A stretch of DNA of 64,000 bases. It comes from Planktotalea arctica. Its GTDB lineage: Bacteria > Pseudomonadota > Alphaproteobacteria > Rhodobacterales > Rhodobacteraceae. This document shows positions 45,977-54,850 of this stretch, one piece after another; position 1 is the stretch's first letter; each line of letters begins with the position of its first letter. The stretch lies in contig NZ_MUHR01000006.1 of NCBI RefSeq assembly GCF_002105285.1, positions 406,384-470,383 on the forward strand, written 5' to 3'. Below the pieces are notes generated by a model that saw only the letters and a list, made by a program, of their open reading frames with translations, did not search any database and had not been told where the DNA came from. The position numbers were made by a program, and so were the translations under genes.

Positions 45977-46866
45977 TGTGCTGTTTCTCCTGAGACGTAG
46001 CGGGCGGCGGCCTGAAGCGCTTGCTCCAGCGCGTCCTGTGGTGGCTTGCCGCGCAGTTCTGCATTCATATGTGCGGCCATAAACGTATCGCCCGCGCCCG
46101 TCACGCGCGCCACCAAGACTTGTGGCGGCGTCGCTTGGCGTGTGCCGCTGGCATCGGCCTCGGCGGCCAGATTGCCGCCATCCGTCACCAGCGCGCGCGC
46201 GGCGCCGCGCGCAAGAAGGCCCAATGCGGCTTCGGGCGCCGTGTCGAAACTTTGCTGGCAGAGTAGTTCGGCCTCTTCAAGGTTCACGTAAAGCGTTGCG
46301 CGGCTTTGCTCGAGGAAGGGGCGCAAGCGCTCGGCCTTGCCCGGAGAGGCGGGGGCGACGCGCAAATCCGCTGCTGAAAATAGCGGATCGCTGCCAATTT
46401 TGCTGAGCAGCGAGAGCGTGAGATTGCCATCAAGCGCAATCATTCCCGCATAGGGCGCAGTAGCACTTCCAAGCGCGCCGTCTTGCAGGGGCGTCAGGAT
46501 TTTGGCACCCGCCGCTTCGAGCGAATGCGCATCGGCGATCGCCGCGATTAGCCCGTTCGCACCTTCTACAGCCATGTATTTATCCGTGGGCAGGTCTGCG
46601 GAGCGATAGAGATAGTCGCAAATCAAGCCCAATTCACGCGCTTCTATCACCAGTTGATCCCCCGCCGCATCTCGCCCGACGGCGCTAAGCAGGGCAGGGC
46701 GCAGATCAAAGCGGCGCAGGGTCATGGCGATATTCATTGCCACACCGCCGGGAAGTTGCGTGATGCGTCCGGGCACGTCACTGCCTTGGCGCATGGAGCT
46801 TTTGGAGCGTCCGATTACATCCCAAAGGACGGACCCGATGCACAAAATGTCTGGAATGGTTTTCAT
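45973..46866 (-). CDS. psuK: PfkB-family kinase, probable pseudouridine kinase
   Basis: A 297-residue PfkB/ribokinase-fold kinase with PGGVAMNIAMTLRRFD near the N terminus and the PfkB signature ARVTGAGDTFMAAH with the catalytic Asp. Coupled by a 4-base overlap to psuG, it most probably phosphorylates pseudouridine. The symbol rests on this context, as PfkB sequences alone do not tell the substrate. Confidence 0.87.
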   Translation of the reverse strand: MKTIPDILCIGSVLWDVIGRSKSSMRQGSDVPGRITQLPGGVAMNIAMTLRRFDLRPALLSAVGRDAAGDQLVIEARELGLICDYLYRSADLPTDKYMAVEGANGLIAAIADAHSLEAAGAKILTPLQDGALGSATAPYAGMIALDGNLTLSLLSKIGSDPLFSAADLRVAPASPGKAERLRPFLEQSRATLYVNLEEAELLCQQSFDTAPEAALGLLARGAARALVTDGGNLAAEADASGTRQATPPQVLVARVTGAGDTFMAAHMNAELRGKPPQDALEQALQAAARYVSGETAH

Positions 46867-46918
46867 ACCCGCTATGTGCCGCGCCGCGCGCGTGCTCGCA
46901 AGGGGGAAGCGCCGTGCA

Positions 46919-47728
46919 TTACCGCACTTGAAACGTCAAAGCGGCCCAAAGCGTCTCCCAGACCGCGTTTTTGTCAGTGGCAAGCGCAGCGTTTGGTTCG
47001 CGCAGAAGCACGTTGTCGAGCAGGTAAGTGTAGCCTGATTTAACCGGGATCAGCGCGATCCCCTTATCATTGGTGAGAACAGTGCTGACGTTTGTCTGCC
47101 CCTCGCTGCTGCGCTCGAAAATCTCGACCTGCGCGTTGATGCGCGGCATTTCGCGGTAGAGGACCTTGACAGGCAGGCCCGCGCTCAGATCGTCGGTGTA
47201 GGGATTTTTCAACGCAACAATCTCGATTTCGAGCCCGCGCGCCGCATCCGCGCCCGCACCGCTACCGACGGCGAACAGTCCTTTGGCAAAGCGGGTGTAG
47301 GTCTCGCCGAATTGCTCTTCGCTCAGCCCGCGCGCACGGTGGCGCGTCAGGACGTCGCCAAAGGCCTTATGCTCGGCAAAGCTCTGGAACTTTGCCCATT
47401 CTTTATAGGTCAACCGGTCCGGATGGGTTTGGTAGATCAAGGTAAACAGCCCGTCTTGCGCCAGCGGCTTGTCAAACACCGGCGAGTCGCCCATGCGCGC
47501 CTCGACCGCTTTTGCGCCGCTGGCGTCGATCCGCTCGAAGCGCGCGGCGCGTTTGGTGAAATAGGCAAGGTCTATACCTTTGAAGTTCTGGCCGTTTTTG
47601 GTGAAAGCTGCGATGTTTTCGCCAGTTTCGACTTGAAACTTTTTGCTGTCGATCCAAAACTCGTGGGACAAGAGCGGCGCTGCGGCAAAGCTCATCGCGA
47701 GAGCGAGTATGAATATTTTGGGGGTCAT
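46919..47728 (-). CDS. DUF4198 family periplasmic protein
   Basis: A 269-residue exported protein with a signal peptide (MTPKIFILALAMSFAAAPLLS) and the typical N-terminal HEFWIDSKKFQVETGE, then YKEWAKFQSF, LEIEIVALKNPY and the C-terminal KSGYTYLLDNVLLREP. DUF4198 proteins often occur with nickel/cobalt uptake systems. ATG 47728 faces the ATG of the HupE-like gene with a single base between them, so each leader lies within the other gene. Confidence 0.82.
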   Translation of the reverse strand: MTPKIFILALAMSFAAAPLLSHEFWIDSKKFQVETGENIAAFTKNGQNFKGIDLAYFTKRAARFERIDASGAKAVEARMGDSPVFDKPLAQDGLFTLIYQTHPDRLTYKEWAKFQSFAEHKAFGDVLTRHRARGLSEEQFGETYTRFAKGLFAVGSGAGADAARGLEIEIVALKNPYTDDLSAGLPVKVLYREMPRINAQVEIFERSSEGQTNVSTVLTNDKGIALIPVKSGYTYLLDNVLLREPNAALATDKNAVWETLWAALTFQVR

Positions 47729-47729
47729 A

Positions 47730-48872
47730 ATGTCTGCTTTCTGCAAAGTTAAATTGATGCTGGTGCAACTGCTTCTGGTGTCAAGTCTTTTGGTCGGTGC
47801 GCCCGGCTCGGCGCATGCCCATGAGGTCAGCCCGAGCGTTGCTGACCTGACACTGGAGGGCGGCAAGGTCACCCTCGATCTGCGCCTCACCTTGGAAAGT
47901 TTCCTTGCGGGCATTGATCTGGATTCGGCGACGGACACCAATGAGGTGCCGCAGGCCGCCGATTATGACCTCCTTCGCGCGCTCGATCCTGCCGCGTTGG
48001 AGAGGCGTTTGCGCGATTTTGCGCCTCAAATGCTGCGCGAGGTAACGCTTAGCGTCGATGGCGCTGTGGTTGCGCTACAGATTGCGGCGTTGGATATTCC
48101 CGAGACGGGGGATGTGGAATTGCCCCGTTTGTCGCAGCTTACCCTAAGCGGCGCTGTGCCTGAAAATGCGGGACTGATGCAGGTAAACTGGGGCGATGGC
48201 TACGGCACGCTGATCCTGCGCCAGATGGGTCCACAAAATCCCTACACAGGCTACATCAGCGGCGGTCAAAGCAGCCCGGAAATCGCCGTTTTGGGCGGTG
48301 AAGCGCGTGGCTTCATGTCGGTTTTCGGTGAGTATATCCCAGTCGGTTTCGATCATATCTTGCCCAAGGGGCTTGATCATATCCTGTTTGTTCTCGGGCT
48401 TTTCTTCTTTTCCACGGCGCTGCGCCCGCTGCTGATCCAGGTCACATCCTTCACACTGGCACATACGGTCACGCTCGCGCTTGGGGCGCTTGGTCTCATC
48501 AGTATTCCGGGCAGTATCGTCGAGCCGATCATCGCTGCCTCCATCGTCTATGTCGCTATCGAAAACGTGTTCGCGCGCAAGATGAACCCGTGGCGGCCTG
48601 TGGTGATCTTCATATTCGGTCTGCTGCACGGGCTTGGCTTTGCGTCGGTTCTAGGCGAATTCGGTCTGCCTGCAGATCAATTCATTGCGGCGTTGATCGG
48701 CTTTAACGTGGGCGTTGAACTTGGCCAATTAACCGTGATTGCGCTGGCGTTTCTTGCAGTGGGCTACTGGTTTGGCGGCAAGGACTGGTATCGCACGCGC
48801 ATCGCAATGCCTGCCTCATTGCTGATCGCCGCCGTTGGAGCCTACTGGTTTGTCGAGCGGGTCTTTCTTTAG
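47730..48872 (+). CDS. HupE/UreJ-type membrane protein
   Basis: A 380-residue protein with a signal peptide (ends near GSAHA), a periplasmic domain to about residue 200 beginning HEVSPSVADLTLEGG, and a six- or seven-helix HupE/UreJ_2 domain with the His-rich signature GFDHILPKGLDHILFVLGLFF, FTLAHTVTLAL and LLHGLGFASVL. The histidines suggest metal (Ni/Co) handling. The start is ATG 47730, or ATG 47757 if the leader must lie outside the divergent gene. Paired with DUF4198. Confidence 0.87.
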   Translation: MSAFCKVKLMLVQLLLVSSLLVGAPGSAHAHEVSPSVADLTLEGGKVTLDLRLTLESFLAGIDLDSATDTNEVPQAADYDLLRALDPAALERRLRDFAPQMLREVTLSVDGAVVALQIAALDIPETGDVELPRLSQLTLSGAVPENAGLMQVNWGDGYGTLILRQMGPQNPYTGYISGGQSSPEIAVLGGEARGFMSVFGEYIPVGFDHILPKGLDHILFVLGLFFFSTALRPLLIQVTSFTLAHTVTLALGALGLISIPGSIVEPIIAASIVYVAIENVFARKMNPWRPVVIFIFGLLHGLGFASVLGEFGLPADQFIAALIGFNVGVELGQLTVIALAFLAVGYWFGGKDWYRTRIAMPASLLIAAVGAYWFVERVFL

Positions 48873-49507
48873 ACCTCGCGAAGCGCCACCTGCAAATCGC
48901 CGTAGCCAGTGAAGCGGCGTTCAAAAGACAGGCCAAGCCGCTCTGCGCAGAGCTTGGCCTTTCGCGTCAGGTCCGGATCATCGGTCTGGGCCTGATAGAC
49001 CAGTTTTTCGTAATTGCCGAAATACATATCGCGCAGCTCGGGGTGACGGTCGAGGCCCATGGGCTTGATCACGAAGGCCTCGAACTGGCGCACCAGAAAG
49101 TCGGTGAGGTAGAAGGCGGTAAATTCATCCTCGGCAATTTTGGCAAACTGCGCGTTGCCCTCGAAAAACGAATAGCAATGCGGCCCCTCGATCATCTGCA
49201 CGCCAAGCTCCTGGCATTTAGCCTCCAAAAGCCCGCCCGTGCCGCAATCCGCATAGGCGATGAAAATCTGCTCATAGCTTGATTTATGTTTGAGAACAGC
49301 TTCTTGCACCGCGTCGGTGATCTTTTCAGGATACACATGCAAGATCGCGGGCAGGCAGGTCAAATCCATATGATCCCAACCGTTCATCTCTTTGAGCGCA
49401 AGAATTTCGCGCGCCAGAGCACCGCAAGCGATGATCAGCGATCGCCCGCCACCGACGGAATTGAATCCTTGCTGCGTGAGAACAGTATCGTCGATCGGGC
49501 TTTGCAT
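48869..49507 (-). CDS. DUF1638 domain-containing protein
   Basis: A 212-residue protein of the DUF1638 family: SLIIACGALAREILAL, the IFIAYADCGTGGLL segment, EGPHCYSFFEGN and DFLVRQFEAFVIKPMGLDRHPEL. Cysteines in ACG, DCG and HCY are conserved-looking. Members often sit near corrinoid-dependent methyltransferases, as here (448 bases from the corrinoid protein). The role is not established. It overlaps the HupE-like gene by 4 bases at the 3' end. Confidence 0.88.
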   Translation of the reverse strand: MQSPIDDTVLTQQGFNSVGGGRSLIIACGALAREILALKEMNGWDHMDLTCLPAILHVYPEKITDAVQEAVLKHKSSYEQIFIAYADCGTGGLLEAKCQELGVQMIEGPHCYSFFEGNAQFAKIAEDEFTAFYLTDFLVRQFEAFVIKPMGLDRHPELRDMYFGNYEKLVYQAQTDDPDLTRKAKLCAERLGLSFERRFTGYGDLQVALREV

Positions 49508-49578
49508 TTGTGAAGTCCTTTTTGCGCTACCTATCTGTGGCCCTGATACGGTCGTTTGTCCAAGGATTTAGAGGTGCC

Positions 49579-49901
49579 ATGGCTGAAAGTGTAGATCTTG
49601 AAAAAATGCTTTTGCGCCTTGGCAGTGGTCAGCAGATGGTGCGCTGGAGCGCGCGAATGCACGTTGCTGACAATGGTGTGACTGCGCGTTTGAACGCACC
49701 GTTGGAAGCCGGCAATATACTGACCTTGGGCGAAGATAGGTTTCGCATTGTCAGAGGCTTGGAGGACTTTCTTTACGCTGCCATTTCGTGCGCGACAAGG
49801 TCCCCGGTCAATGGCGCGAGGTATTGCCCGATGCGCTGAACCGGCAGGTGATCGATGACTGCGGCGCGATCCTGCGTGCTTACGACTATCCGCTGAATTG
49901 A
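49579..49901 (+). pseudogene. Frameshifted small gene of unknown function
   Basis: ATG 49579 (AGAGGTG upstream) opens a coding-like frame to about 49775 (…GLEDFLY), then the frame becomes improbable and stops at 49839. A coding-like continuation, CHFVRDKVPGQWREVLPD, runs in another frame to TGA 49899-49901. The whole span is 323 bases, one short of 108 codons, so a single-base deletion explains it. No family recognised. A sequencing error is the alternative. Confidence 0.5.
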
Positions 49902-49902
49902 A

Positions 49903-49929
49903 AAAGCCCCCGCAAGATGCAAGGGCTTT
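49903..49929. terminator. Hairpin between the frameshifted gene and the corrinoid protein
   Basis: AAAGCCC (49903-49909) and GGGCTTT (49923-49929), flanked by A on the left and AT-rich bases on the right; usable in both directions. Confidence 0.6.
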
Positions 49930-49954
49930 AATAAATACGTATTTTTTAGAAGGT

Positions 49955-50656
49955 CTAGCTGGCAAGTTGGTTGTGCTTGCGCCCGACCCATTCTTTCGCC
50001 GTTTCCACCGCAACCGCCGCATCGCGGCAATAGGCGTCGGCGCCGATGGCCTTGCCGAATTCCTCATTCAAAGGCGCGCCGCCGACCAGCACGATATAAT
50101 CGTCGCGCTTGCCTTGCTCGACCAGCGTGTCGATTACGACTTTCATGTAGGGCATCGTTGTCGTCAGGAGAGCAGACATGCCAAGAATGTCAGGCTCCTC
50201 CGCTTCGAGCGCTTCGAGATAGGCGTCGACCGCATTGTTGATGCCAAGATCGACCACCTCGAAACCGGCACCCTCCATCATCATCGAAACAAGGTTTTTG
50301 CCGATGTCGTGAATGTCGCCCTTGACCGTGCCGATCACCATCTTGCCGACGCGCGGTGCGCCGGTTTCGGCCAGCAATGGCTTGAGAATGAACATGCCGC
50401 CCTTCATCGCGTTGGCAGCCAGCAAAACTTCGGGAACGAACAGGATGCCATCGCGGAAATCAGCGCCAACGATGGTCATGCCGCCGACCAGCGCTTTGGT
50501 CAGGATATCGTAGGGCGCCCATTTGCGCTCAAGAAGGATATTCACGCCTTCTTCGATTTCCTCTTTCAAACCGTCGTAGAGGTCATCGAACATCTGTTGG
50601 ACAAGTTCCTCGTCGTCCAGTTCAGACAGGATGATGTCGTCTTCTTGGTCGGACAT
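49955..50656 (-). CDS. Corrinoid (B12-binding) protein of a split methionine synthase
   Basis: A 233-residue protein with an N-terminal helical cap (B12-binding_2) and a Rossmann B12 domain: GDIHDIGKNL gives the DxHxxG motif (Asp114, His116, Gly119), then GMSALLTTTMPYM and LVGGAPLNEEFG. It carries the methylcobalamin between methyl donor and homocysteine. ATG 50656 has AAGGAA upstream. With the homocysteine methyltransferase two genes upstream it matches the split MetH described in roseobacters; the folate-binding part is not in the window. Confidence 0.92.
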   Translation of the reverse strand: MSDQEDDIILSELDDEELVQQMFDDLYDGLKEEIEEGVNILLERKWAPYDILTKALVGGMTIVGADFRDGILFVPEVLLAANAMKGGMFILKPLLAETGAPRVGKMVIGTVKGDIHDIGKNLVSMMMEGAGFEVVDLGINNAVDAYLEALEAEEPDILGMSALLTTTMPYMKVVIDTLVEQGKRDDYIVLVGGAPLNEEFGKAIGADAYCRDAAVAVETAKEWVGRKHNQLAS

Positions 50657-50872
50657 GAGCCGTTCCTTTTCTTGGGCGCGCACGCCATTTTCTCTACTCT
50701 CATTTGGACAAATTGGCGCAGTCAAACTGCATCAATTACGACATGGCCGCGCGCTATGCCGACCTCGCTGCGGCTTTTGGACTGATTTCTATCGAAATTC
50801 GCCTTGGCCTTGGTGGGTATGCCGGATCTTCAATCGCCCATTCGGATCACCGTGCCCGAGTCCCTTGTTTTG

Positions 50873-51238
50873 CTATGATATTTTGGCCCCGGCAGGTCGC
50901 GTCACCACATAGCCCGCACCAAGCGTGATGCCTATTGCTTGTGCAATCAGGGCGGCGCGCGGTGCACCGGCGTAAAGGCTGGCCAGAAAAACCGCCGCCA
51001 TCATGGTGCAAGCGATCCATTTCACCCGTGTCGGGATTGCGCCATGGGCTTCCCAATCCGCGATCATCGCGCCGAATATGCGCGAGCGCAGCAACCATGC
51101 GTGCAGCCGCGGGCTTGATTTACCAAAGGCAAAGGCGGCGAGAATGACAAAAGGCGTGGTCGGCAAGACCGGCAGAACCACGCCCAAAGCTCCGAGTAAA
51201 AGGGCAAAGGCGCCACAGGTGAACCAGATTGGCTTCAT
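50873..51238 (-). CDS. YbaN family (DUF454) small membrane protein
   Basis: A 121-residue protein with three or four hydrophobic segments and the DUF454 core LLLGALGVVLPVLPTTPFVILAAF-type motif followed by FGKSSPRLHAWLL and GAMIADWEAHGAIP. The function is unknown. Its start codon is directly next to the stop of the methyltransferase gene, so it is co-transcribed with the split methionine synthase. The 216 bases before the corrinoid gene hold no convincing gene. Confidence 0.88.
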   Translation of the reverse strand: MKPIWFTCGAFALLLGALGVVLPVLPTTPFVILAAFAFGKSSPRLHAWLLRSRIFGAMIADWEAHGAIPTRVKWIACTMMAAVFLASLYAGAPRAALIAQAIGITLGAGYVVTRPAGAKIS

Positions 51239-52258
51239 CTAGACCGCGCGGCGGCGCGCGCGTTTGGTCTGGCGTGCGGTCGGGGCATTGTCTTCTGTGC
51301 CATCCCCCGCAGATGTGAACGGGCCAAGCGCTTCAACGATTCTCTCTAGCGTGGGCGCTTCTGATCTTTCACCGCTTTCCAGGGCACGGCGCATCGCGCT
51401 TAAGTGTTCCGGCATGGTGCCGCAACATCCGCCGATGATGCGTGCGCCGCTATCGCGCGCGAGGCTTGCATATTGGCCCATCAATTCGGGCGTGCCGTCA
51501 TAGTGGATGTGGCCGTCGACATATTTGGGAATGCCCGCATTGCCTTTGGCGATGATTGGTCGGCTTGGTCCCTGTGCCGCGAAGCCCAGCACGGTGCGCA
51601 GCAGATCAGACGCGCCTGTGCCGCAATTCGCACCAAACGCTAAAGGCGGGTGATCCAGCCCTTCGACCATTTGCACCATCGCAGCGCTGGTCATGCCCAT
51701 CATGGTACGCCCGGCGGTGTCGAAACTCATGGTGCCAACCCAAGGCATCTGCGCAAGCGCAAAGGCTTCGGCAGCGGCGCGGTATTCTTCAGGCGCCGAA
51801 ATCGTTTCGAGCCAGAGAACATCCGCGCCGCCAGCTTTAAGGCCTTCTGCCTGCTCGTGAAAAATCTCTACCGCATTGCTATGGCTAAGCGTGCCGACGG
51901 GCTCCATGATATCGCCTGTCGGGCCGACAGAGCCTGCAACAATCACAGGCCTGCCTGCGGCATCGGCGACGTCGCGCCCGATCTCGGCAGAGATTCGCGA
52001 CAATTCATGAGCGCGCGATTGGGCGTCGTGCAATTTTAGCCGCGAAGCATTGCCGCCGAAGGAATTTGTCAGAAACAAATCACTGCCCGCATCCACCGCA
52101 GATTTATAGAGCGCCTTGATCCTGTCCGGGTGCGCCTCGTTCCAAAGTTCGGGTGCATCACCGGACATGAGGCCCATGTTGAACAGGTTTGTGCCGGTCG
52201 CGCCGTCTGCCAAAATCCAATCTCGACTGGACAGCATTTTCGTAAGTGCATCGCTCAT
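51239..52258 (-). CDS. bmt: Homocysteine S-methyltransferase module of split methionine synthase
   Basis: A 339-residue zinc-dependent methyltransferase barrel. DGATGTNLF starts the barrel, LFLTNSFGGNASRL follows, and the zinc cysteines are Cys212 (GANCG) and Cys278-Cys279 (GGCCGT). Alone it resembles betaine-homocysteine methyltransferase, which explains the usual bmt name. Next to a free-standing corrinoid protein it most likely moves methyl groups from methylcobalamin to homocysteine. ATG 52258. Confidence 0.9.
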   Translation of the reverse strand: MSDALTKMLSSRDWILADGATGTNLFNMGLMSGDAPELWNEAHPDRIKALYKSAVDAGSDLFLTNSFGGNASRLKLHDAQSRAHELSRISAEIGRDVADAAGRPVIVAGSVGPTGDIMEPVGTLSHSNAVEIFHEQAEGLKAGGADVLWLETISAPEEYRAAAEAFALAQMPWVGTMSFDTAGRTMMGMTSAAMVQMVEGLDHPPLAFGANCGTGASDLLRTVLGFAAQGPSRPIIAKGNAGIPKYVDGHIHYDGTPELMGQYASLARDSGARIIGGCCGTMPEHLSAMRRALESGERSEAPTLERIVEALGPFTSAGDGTEDNAPTARQTKRARRRAV

Positions 52259-52338
52259 TCGTTTATCCCGCTCTTTCGTGCCTCTGTGTCATAGGTGCAG
52301 GTTTGAGACAAACTCATAATCATCATAATGATCATGAG

Positions 52339-52482
52339 CTAGGCAAGGTGCACTTGCCCCTGATCGAACGCGTTCAGGAACGGGCGCGCCGCGAACAGGC
52401 AGATCGTAAGCACAAAGCAAAGCGCCAAGACTTGCGCCAGTGCTTTGCGGCGAAACGGTCGGGCGGCAGCAGGCGCAATCAT
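52339..52482 (-). CDS. Possible 47-residue single-pass membrane peptide
   Basis: ATG 52482 has AAGGTGG close upstream and encodes a 47-residue peptide with a basic start (ARPFRRKA) and one clear hydrophobic helix (LAQVLALCFVLTICLF), stop TAG 52339-52341. It is the only coding-like element in the 335-base space between the methyltransferase and DUF1476 genes. Unrecognised. Confidence 0.35.
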   Translation of the reverse strand: MIAPAAARPFRRKALAQVLALCFVLTICLFAARPFLNAFDQGQVHLA

Positions 52483-52538
52483 GCCACCTTGCTAAACCAC
52501 CGCCCTTATTAATCCCTTAATGGATAAAATTTCGCACG

Positions 52539-52573
52539 GAAAAACCCCACAGAAACGGTTTCTGCGAGGTTTG
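52539..52573 (-). terminator. Terminator of the DUF1476 gene
   Basis: CAGAAA and TTTCTG arms near 52550-52564 are extended by AAACC/AGGTTT; T-rich on the minus strand after the stem. Confidence 0.7.
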
Positions 52574-52593
52574 ATTTACATTGAGAAGAGGCT

Positions 52594-52908
52594 TTAAGCC
52601 TCTGACATCAATTGCGCTTTTGCCAGCGCCATCAACTCACCCATTTTCGCGCGAATTTCGTCAAGGTTGGATTTGTCGCCCAGATCTGCGGCCACTTTGC
52701 GAACCACGTCCTCATGGCCCGCTTCTTCGAAATCGGCCTTGATCACTTCTTTGGCGTAGGCGCTCGCGTCATCACCGGATTTGCCCATTAATTCAGCGGC
52801 CCATAGACCTACGAGCTTGTTGCGGCGCGCGTCCGCCTTGAACTGCATGTCCGCGTCATGGGCGAATTTCGCCTCGAAGGCGTTTTCACGATCGTCAAAA
52901 GTGCTCAT
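52594..52908 (-). CDS. DUF1476 protein, F1F0-ATPase inhibitor (zeta subunit) type
   Basis: A 104-residue all-helical protein: MSTFDDRENAFEAKFAHD, RRNKLVGLWAAELMG, YAKEVIKADFEEAGHEDVVRKV. This is the DUF1476 family, whose Paracoccus member is the zeta subunit that blocks ATP hydrolysis by F1-ATPase. The N-terminal segment is the inhibitory part. ATG 52908 has GGTGAG 4 bases upstream. It is divergent from purC with 215 bases between starts. Confidence 0.92.
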   Translation of the reverse strand: MSTFDDRENAFEAKFAHDADMQFKADARRNKLVGLWAAELMGKSGDDASAYAKEVIKADFEEAGHEDVVRKVAADLGDKSNLDEIRAKMGELMALAKAQLMSEA

Positions 52909-53123
52909 TTGGCTCACCATCCTAATGTATCATTGGCTATAAAATGAATATGCGTCCTGCATGCGCCCGCTACAAGAGGCAAGCGGCTGGCCTGCGCATC
53001 CTGTCGCACGTGCGCTGCTCGCCACCGTCTTGCCCCGAGGCGCCCCTTGCCCTAAGAGAGCGTCAGAACGCGCGCGGCAGGGAGTCGGTTCAGGCGCGTC
53101 ACGCTGCAAAGAAAGTCACTGCC

Positions 53124-53885
53124 ATGGCGCGCGGAAAAAAGATTTACGAAGGCAAGGCCAAGACCCTCTATGAGGGGCCGGAGCCAGGGACGCTGATCCA
53201 GTATTTCAAGGATGATGCGACCGCTTTCAATGCGGTAAAAAAGGATGTGATCGACGGCAAGGGTGTGCTCAACAATTTGCTGTCCGAGTATTTCATGGTT
53301 GGTTTGACCAGCATCGGTGTGCCGACGCATTTCCTCAAACGGTTGAATATGCGCGAACAACTGGTGCGCTCCTGCGAGATTATCCCGCTGGAAATCATCG
53401 TGCGCAACGTTGCGGCAGGGTCGATGTCCACGCGTCTCGGTATCGAAGAGGGTACGCAATTGCCGCGTCCGATCATCGAATATTGCCTCAAGGACGACAA
53501 GCTGGGCGATCCGCTGGTCTCTGAAGAGCATATCGCCGCCTTCGGCTGGGCAAGCCAGCAAGATATGGACGATATCCTGAGCCTTGCGCTGCGCGTAAAC
53601 GATTTTCTGGCAGGCGTCATGTACGGGGTCGGGATCAAACTGGTGGATTTCAAGATCGAGATCGGCCGCGTGTATGACGGTGATTTCCAGCGCCTTATCA
53701 TCGCCGACGAGATCAGCCCCGATAGCTGCCGTTTGTGGGATATCGAGACAGGCCAGAAGTTAGACAAGGATGTGTTCCGGCGCGATCTTGGCTCGCTGAC
53801 GGATGCCTACACAGAAGTGGCCAAGCGTTTGGGCGTGATGCCGAAGAACCAGCATCCCGTGACCAAGCCGACATTGATTAATTAA
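53124..53885 (+). CDS. purC: Phosphoribosylaminoimidazole-succinocarboxamide synthase
   Basis: Joins CAIR and aspartate with ATP to make SAICAR, the substrate of PurB at 27049-28353. The 253-residue protein has [13 protein letters not shown] at the N terminus, [31 protein letters not shown] and [16 protein letters not shown] 53124 gives the normal length; the in-frame extension upstream is rejected. purS and purQ follow directly, so the three form one operon. Confidence 0.97.
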   Translation: MARGKKIYEGKAKTLYEGPEPGTLIQYFKDDATAFNAVKKDVIDGKGVLNNLLSEYFMVGLTSIGVPTHFLKRLNMREQLVRSCEIIPLEIIVRNVAAGSMSTRLGIEEGTQLPRPIIEYCLKDDKLGDPLVSEEHIAAFGWASQQDMDDILSLALRVNDFLAGVMYGVGIKLVDFKIEIGRVYDGDFQRLIIADEISPDSCRLWDIETGQKLDKDVFRRDLGSLTDAYTEVAKRLGVMPKNQHPVTKPTLIN

Positions 53886-53905
53886 GCGATACGAAGGACT
53901 TACCC

Positions 53906-54136
53906 ATGAAAGCTCGTGTGCATGTCATGCTGAAAAACGGTGTTTTGGACCCCCAGGGCGAAGCTGTGCGTCATGCGCTTGGCGCGCTTGGCTTCGAGGG
54001 CGTGAACGGCGTGCGTCAAGGTAAAGTGATCGAGCTAGATTTGGCGGATGGTACAAGCGAGGCGCAGGTCACTGAGATGTGCGAAAAGCTGCTCGCGAAT
54101 ACGGTGATCGAGGGCTACACGGTGGAGCTTAGCTGA
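53906..54136 (+). CDS. purS: Phosphoribosylformylglycinamidine synthase subunit PurS
   Basis: A 76-residue subunit that bridges PurL and PurQ in the small-type FGAM synthase. The sequence [21 protein letters not shown] and the [16 protein letters not shown] segment are typical. Its stop overlaps the purQ start by one base. Confidence 0.95.
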   Translation: MKARVHVMLKNGVLDPQGEAVRHALGALGFEGVNGVRQGKVIELDLADGTSEAQVTEMCEKLLANTVIEGYTVELS

Positions 54137-54804
54137 TGCGCGCGGCCGTCATTACATTCCCCGGCTCCAACTGTGATCGCGATTTGGCGGTAGGTTTGCA
54201 AATGGCGGGCGCTGAAGTGGTGCGCGTTTGGCACAAAGACAGCACGCTGCCCGATGGGGTTGATCTTGTTGGCATTCCCGGCGGCTTTTCCTATGGCGAT
54301 TACCTGCGCTGCGGCGCGATCGCTGCAAACTCGCCGATTTGTGCAGCGGTGAAAACCCACGCGGAAAGGGGCGGATACGTCTTTGGTGTGTGCAACGGAT
54401 TTCAGGTTCTGACTGAAACGCGGCTCTTGCCTGGTGCGTTGATGCGCAACGCCGGGCTTAAGTATATTTGCCGCACTGTCGGATTGGAAGTTGCTGAAAA
54501 TGCTAGTGATTTCCTGCATGGCTATGACGCAGGGCAAGTGATCCAGATTCCGATCGCACATCATGATGGCAATTACACGGCCGCGCCGGACGAGCTTGAT
54601 CGACTGATTGGCGAGGGACGCGTTGCGTTTCGATACACCGACAACCCCAATGGCTCTGCACGCGACATCGCAGGGATCACATCGGCCAACGGACGCGTGC
54701 TCGGCATGATGCCGCATCCCGAACGGGCGATGGAGCCGGCCCATGGCTCAAGCGACGGCGCGCGACTTTTCGCCGGTTTGATCGGGTCCATGGCCCAGGC
54801 ATGA
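54136..54804 (+). CDS. purQ: Phosphoribosylformylglycinamidine synthase, glutaminase subunit PurQ
   Basis: A class I glutamine amidotransferase that feeds ammonia to PurL. The 222-residue protein has [11 protein letters not shown], the [15 protein letters not shown] oxyanion segment, the nucleophile elbow [10 protein letters not shown] (Cys86 or nearby) and the His/Glu pair in [11 protein letters not shown] 54136 overlaps the purS stop. dctB begins just after its end. Confidence 0.96.
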   Translation: MRAAVITFPGSNCDRDLAVGLQMAGAEVVRVWHKDSTLPDGVDLVGIPGGFSYGDYLRCGAIAANSPICAAVKTHAERGGYVFGVCNGFQVLTETRLLPGALMRNAGLKYICRTVGLEVAENASDFLHGYDAGQVIQIPIAHHDGNYTAAPDELDRLIGEGRVAFRYTDNPNGSARDIAGITSANGRVLGMMPHPERAMEPAHGSSDGARLFAGLIGSMAQA

Positions 54805-54850
54805 GCAAGCCGACTTGAGCGAACTGCCCGCGCGCTCTAGCATCGCCTCC

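Noticed and set aside
50704..50928. Plus-strand 74-codon frame between the corrinoid and DUF454 genes
   Set aside because: TTG start, no SD, overlaps the end of the DUF454 gene and resembles no protein family.
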